In this document: one piece after another, positions 63,468 through 64,000 of the stretch
Numbering within the stretch: position 1 is the first letter of the stretch
How the letters are laid out: every line of letters starts with the position of its first letter
DNA from: Pseudomonas sp. IB20
GTDB lineage: Bacteria; Pseudomonadota; Gammaproteobacteria; Pseudomonadales; Pseudomonadaceae
Assembly: GCF_009707325.1 (NCBI RefSeq)
Contig: NZ_CP046103.1
Span: 310,001-374,000, forward strand
Direction: 5' to 3'
Length of the DNA stretch: 64,000 bases
Position numbers and translations under genes: made by a program
Notes under the pieces: model-generated
Told to the model about the DNA's origin: nothing
Databases searched by the model: none
What the model saw: only the letters and a program-made list of their open reading frames with translations

Positions 63468-64000
63468 ATGCAGACTTGGTACCCGCAGATCAAACCCTAC
63501 GCCAGGCACGATCTGGCCGTCGATGACACCCACACGCTGTACGTCGATGAAAGTGGCTCCCCCGAAGGTTTGCCCGTGGTCTTTATCCACGGTGGCCCCG
63601 GCTCCGGTTGCGACGCCCAGAGCCGCTGCTACTTTGATCCCAACCTGTACCGCATTGTCACCTTCGACCAGCGTGGCTGCGGGCGCTCTACGCCTCGCGC
63701 CAGCCTGGAAAACAACACCACCTGGGATCTGGTCGCTGACCTTGAGCGCATCCGCGAACACCTGGGCATCGACAAATGGGTGCTGTTTGGCGGTTCCTGG
63801 GGCTCGACCCTGTCCCTGTCTTACGCGCAAACCCACCCCGAGCGCGTGCATGGCCTGATCTTGCGCGGCATTTTCCTGGCTCGCCCGCAGGACATTCACT
63901 GGTTCTACCAGGAAGGCGCGAGCCGCATGTTTCCGGATTACTGGCAGGACTACCTCGCACCGATCCCGGCAGATGAGCGCCACGATATGGTCGCCGCTTA
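63468..64000 (+). CDS. pip: Proline iminopeptidase (prolyl aminopeptidase), 3' truncated by the window
   Basis: The first 177 residues are visible, starting MQTWYPQIKPYARHDLAVDD from the ATG at 63468, with ACGGAGCG upstream. Family hallmarks: FIHGGPGSGC (oxyanion hole), TFDQRGCGRSTPRASLENNTTWDLVADLE and the nucleophile elbow GGSWGSTLSLSYAQ. It removes N-terminal proline from peptides in the cytosol. The catalytic Asp and His lie beyond the window end. Confidence 0.93.
   Translation, partial: MQTWYPQIKPYARHDLAVDDTHTLYVDESGSPEGLPVVFIHGGPGSGCDAQSRCYFDPNLYRIVTFDQRGCGRSTPRASLENNTTWDLVADLERIREHLGIDKWVLFGGSWGSTLSLSYAQTHPERVHGLILRGIFLARPQDIHWFYQEGASRMFPDYWQDYLAPIPADERHDMVAA

Overview
The window is a gene-dense, GC-rich chromosomal stretch that reads as the Pseudomonas fluorescens group. 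The evidence is gene order (his genes - ctpA/envC - gpmI - secB - ntrBC - glnA - thiI - typA - glgP - fbp - hut), REPIN-type intergenic palindromes of the gtgggagc-ggcttgc kind, a DUF6124 gene and the complete Pseudomonas histidine-utilisation locus. Nothing looks like a prophage, plasmid, insertion sequence or CRISPR array.

Layout. 1-6.1 kb: truncated amino-acid permease, small hypothetical, alpha/beta hydrolase, BASS-type transporter, ArnT-like glycosyltransferase, lipoprotein. 6.2-10 kb (minus): tRNA-Phe and the overlapping asmA-mutY-yggX operon. 10.3-12 kb: OFA-type MFS carrier. 12.4-16.4 kb: hisB-hisH-DUF2164-hisA-hisF and a periplasmic binding protein, convergent with a small frameshifted gene. 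16.7-21.9 kb (minus): envelope genes (envC-like, ctpA, divergent deacetylase) and gpmI. 22-23.3 kb: yibN-like, grxC, secB. 23.4-30.5 kb: nitrogen-control block with trmL, a membrane-anchored hypothetical, a four-hairpin NrsZ-like sRNA, ntrBC, periplasmic chorismate mutase, a DUF6124 gene with a structured leader, and glnA. 30.8-44.8 kb: thiI, typA, YkgJ-like protein, glgP, DUF2339/DUF3999 pair (DUF3999 frameshifted), fbp, two lipoproteins. 44.9-61 kb: hutF, hutCD, hutU, NCS1 permease, hutXWV, hutH1, hutH2, hutT, hutI, hutG. 61.2-64 kb: choline-type binding protein, esterase, truncated prolyl aminopeptidase.

How it works together. Histidine is imported by an APC permease and/or an ABC system, urocanate probably by the NCS1 permease. 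HutH2, HutU, HutI, HutF and HutG convert it to glutamate. HutC has TGTA-N2-TACA operators beside hutF and directly over the predicted start site of a sigma54-type hutU promoter. Sigma54-type promoters also precede glnA and the NrsZ-like RNA, so three nitrogen outputs sit near ntrBC. AAnAAnAA (Hfq/Crc-type) motifs lie ahead of three hut reading frames.

Oddities. (1) The NrsZ-like RNA has four hairpins. (2) A leader of at least five hairpins precedes the DUF6124 gene; two hairpins present the same 8-nt loop and a complementary heptamer lies between them. (3) HutH1 has lost exactly the Ala-Ser-Gly tripeptide that forms the MIO cofactor. (4) Six direct duplications each cover a gene boundary but leave genes intact, and two frameshifts are present; these are either real recent slippage events or assembly problems. 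All calls are from reading the sequence; no database search was run.
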